The notes under the pieces were generated by a model that did not search any database, was not told the DNA's origin, and saw only the letters and a program-made list of their open reading frames with translations. Made by a program: the position numbers and the translations under genes. DNA of 15,038 nucleotides from Planctomycetota bacterium. GTDB taxonomy: Bacteria; Planctomycetota; Phycisphaerae; Sedimentisphaerales; Anaerohalosphaeraceae. Of this stretch, positions 13,066-15,038 are shown in pieces. The DNA lies in contig QNBS01000016.1 of assembly GCA_003644175.1 (NCBI GenBank), positions 1 to 15,038 on the forward strand. The letters are read 5' to 3'. The first letter of the stretch is position 1; each line of letters opens with the position of its first letter.

Positions 13066-15038
13066 ATGCCCAGACCTCGCAGCAAAACACAACAATGGTT
13101 CGGCGTCAGGCGCAAATTCCTGCGCCGGATACTGTGGCTGTGCATCGTCCTGCTCCTGGGCCGGATACTTTACGGCCAGATCGGAACACGGATATTGCGC
13201 CCGGCGGCGTTGCGGCGTATAAAGCTGCTCGGCGGCGCAAACGTTTCCATGGGAACGGTCGAATTCAAAGGCGGCGCCGTCGTGATTAATGACCTTGTCA
13301 TCGGACCGTCGCCGGAGCGTTTCGACAAGCAAATGCTGACAGCCGGAAAGGTTGAAACGAAGTTTTCATTTTGGAGCCTCCTGACGCTTCGACCCCGTTT
13401 CAAGAAGATCGTGCTGACACGTGCACATATAAACGCACAATATGACCGGGACATCCGGCAGTGGAACATGAGCGATCTGAATATTACCCGGTTCGCTCGG
13501 GCCGGCGCCAAACTGCCGACGATTGTCCTGGCCGACGGCACGGTCCGCTTTTCGACGATCAAGGACAAGAAGACCAGGACACATATCATTGTCGGCATTG
13601 ACGCAAGTTTCGCCTCGGTCCCCAATGTACGGGGGGCGTACGCTTTCTATGTCAGGGCCAACGATGAACTGACGTTTGAGGACAGCTACCTGCGGGGCGT
13701 GTGGCGCAGCGGACCGACCGGAAGCGTCGTAATCAACCAGGGCCGTATCGTAATGGGTAAGTCGCCCGTTCTTGGAAATGCATGGAGCATAAAGGACCTG
13801 ACCGCTGAAGTGGAATACGATCAATGCGACATCGTTTGCAGGCGGCTCCGGTGGCGAACGGGCGACGCCGGCCGCGGCAGCATACAGGGCGTGATAAGCA
13901 ACTACGCCGACCAGGCCGAGTACTCGCTGCGAATTGATCTTGACGATTGGCTTGTCACGCCCGAGCCGACAGAGAATGCCCTGGTTTACAGCAAAGACGT
14001 GCTGGAATTGCTGGGACAAAAAGGCCTCGGCGAGTTTTTTGAAATGTACTGTCCCAGGGGCACAGGCGGTCTGGACGTTCGGGTGAGCGGCAGGGTCTTT
14101 GACCTTTCCCGCAGCACCTGGACGGGCGATATTTACTTCGATGATATATCGGTTTGCTGCACGGAATTTCCCTATCCGATCGAACACATAGTCGGCACGC
14201 TCAAGTTGCCTCAATCAACCGAGGCAACGGACATCGTCTTTGAGAATCTGCGATGCAGCCAGGGCGATGTGGAGATGGTTGTTAGCGGCAATGCCTTCAT
14301 GGCCGATGGCAAGTGGGGGTACAATATTCACCTGTCCAGTGATAACATGCACCTCGATGAGACGCTTTATGAAGCGCTGAATGCCCGGCAGAAGAGCCTT
14401 TGGGAGACGTTTTCTCCGGCTGGGAACGCAAAGATTGATTTTCGCTTCGGACGCAAACCCGGCGGCCCGGTCGAACGGAGACTTGTCGTCGAGCTTGACG
14501 GCGCCGGCGCATTGTACAAGCATTTTCCGTATCCCCTGGCCAACCTTACCGGCCGGGTGATCGTCGAAGGCGAGCAGGCGACGCTCAAGAATATCGTGTC
14601 GCGATATGAAGGCGATGATCGCCTTATCACCCTCAACGGCAGTGTCGTTGGGATCACGTCCGACAGCCCTCGTTTTAATATGGTCATCGATGCAAATTCC
14701 GTTCCCATCGATGCAGCCCTGCTCGCGGCGCTTCCGGAAAAACAAAGGCGTTTCTATGAGCATTTCGATGTGGATGCGGTCACCGATGTGGAGATCACCG
14801 TCTTTCCCAACGAGGTCGGCAGGAGACCGGTCGAGTACATTGCAAAGATGCGCATCCGCGATGCGTCGATGGTGTATCGCGAGTTTCCTGTGCCGATGAC
14901 GGACGTGGACGTTGACGCTGAATTGACGGCCGACGTGATTGTGCTCAAGAAAATGACGGCTCGAAGCGGACCGGGGCGAATCGCCGTCAGCGGACATATC
15001 CGGCCCGCAACAGAACGCGTTGCCAAACCGGAGTACTG
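13066..15038 (+). CDS. AsmA-like envelope protein, partial (runs off right edge)
   Basis: Open for 657 codons with no stop before the window ends. A basic N-terminus (MPRPRSKTQQWFGVRRKFLRR) precedes one TM helix (about 21-37), giving a single-pass anchor with a large exported part. The start of the exported part resembles AsmA-family text: a GxVxFKGGAVVINDLVIG strand pair, a FSFWSLLTLRPRFKKIVLTRAHI segment and QYDRDIRQWNMSDL. Long repetitive beta strands follow, as in AsmA/YhdP/TamB-type bridge proteins that move lipids or assemble outer-membrane components. Two internal blocks centred on FPYP (about 370 and 486) with following Gly/Val-rich strands look like internal repeats. The ATG at 13066 has no clear Shine-Dalgarno site. 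The long minus-strand frames opposite it are shadows. The family call is by eye and moderately sure; the function is unknown. Confidence 0.8.
   Translation, partial: MPRPRSKTQQWFGVRRKFLRRILWLCIVLLLGRILYGQIGTRILRPAALRRIKLLGGANVSMGTVEFKGGAVVINDLVIGPSPERFDKQMLTAGKVETKFSFWSLLTLRPRFKKIVLTRAHINAQYDRDIRQWNMSDLNITRFARAGAKLPTIVLADGTVRFSTIKDKKTRTHIIVGIDASFASVPNVRGAYAFYVRANDELTFEDSYLRGVWRSGPTGSVVINQGRIVMGKSPVLGNAWSIKDLTAEVEYDQCDIVCRRLRWRTGDAGRGSIQGVISNYADQAEYSLRIDLDDWLVTPEPTENALVYSKDVLELLGQKGLGEFFEMYCPRGTGGLDVRVSGRVFDLSRSTWTGDIYFDDISVCCTEFPYPIEHIVGTLKLPQSTEATDIVFENLRCSQGDVEMVVSGNAFMADGKWGYNIHLSSDNMHLDETLYEALNARQKSLWETFSPAGNAKIDFRFGRKPGGPVERRLVVELDGAGALYKHFPYPLANLTGRVIVEGEQATLKNIVSRYEGDDRLITLNGSVVGITSDSPRFNMVIDANSVPIDAALLAALPEKQRRFYEHFDVDAVTDVEITVFPNEVGRRPVEYIAKMRIRDASMVYREFPVPMTDVDVDAELTADVIVLKKMTARSGPGRIAVSGHIRPATERVAKPEY

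Noticed and set aside
13366..14997. Two long adjacent minus-strand ORFs (282 and 260 codons)
   Set aside because: They lie opposite the continuous plus-strand AsmA-like frame that has a TM segment and family-like text; antisense frames of this kind are common in GC-rich genes.

Overview
The window most resembles a chromosomal segment from a member of the Planctomycetota, probably class Phycisphaerae (Sedimentisphaerales-like). This is inferred from the kinds of protein present: an extracellular cohesin-like/GEVED/InlB-repeat protein ending in a tandem dockerin-like region with VGPxDLxLFL motifs, a PEP-CTERM protein ending in RRRK, a stand-alone GspG-like pseudopilin, and a large AsmA-like protein. 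No rRNA, tRNA, CRISPR array or transposase gene was seen.

Layout. (1) Positions 1 to about 2260, minus strand, visibly AT-rich (sample lines about 40-43% G+C, against about 60% or more in hemL and purD): a compact putative operon. It has a 57-residue basic small ORF, two perfect stem-loops, a papain/C39-like cysteine peptidase-type protein (561 aa) and a two-TM membrane protein cut by the left edge. This is the best candidate for an undescribed system and it looks acquired. (2) 2260-2757: AT-rich non-coding DNA. (3) 2758-4035, minus: hemL (glutamate-1-semialdehyde aminomutase), with a terminator-like hairpin overlapping its stop codon. (4) 4036-4368: a cluster of REP-like palindromes. (5) 4369-5340, minus: a degenerate receiver-PAS protein without an output domain. 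(6) About 590 bp with no convincing gene. (7) 5934-7223/7250, minus: a RodA/FtsW-type SEDS peptidoglycan polymerase with an enlarged extracellular loop. (8) A good sigma70-like promoter at 7446-7474, a structured leader of about 290 nt, then the secreted multidomain protein (7776-9518, plus). (9) A PEP-CTERM protein (9693-10187, plus) with a perfect palindrome before its RBS and a strong UUCG-loop terminator after it. (10) A small lipoprotein (10347-10919, plus), convergent with the pseudopilin (10955-11407, minus). (11) A repeat-rich divergent spacer (11408-11675) holding two hairpins and four perfect tandem copies of a 23-bp unit that abut the purD ribosome-binding site. (12) purD (11676-12941, plus). 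(13) An AsmA-like envelope protein (13066 to beyond the right edge, plus).

Functionally the window mixes housekeeping genes (heme and purine synthesis, cell-shape wall synthesis) with cell-surface proteins (dockerin-like, PEP-CTERM, lipoprotein, pseudopilin, AsmA-like). Only the left-hand peptidase module looks like an accessory system. All functional calls come from reading motifs by eye; no database search was possible.
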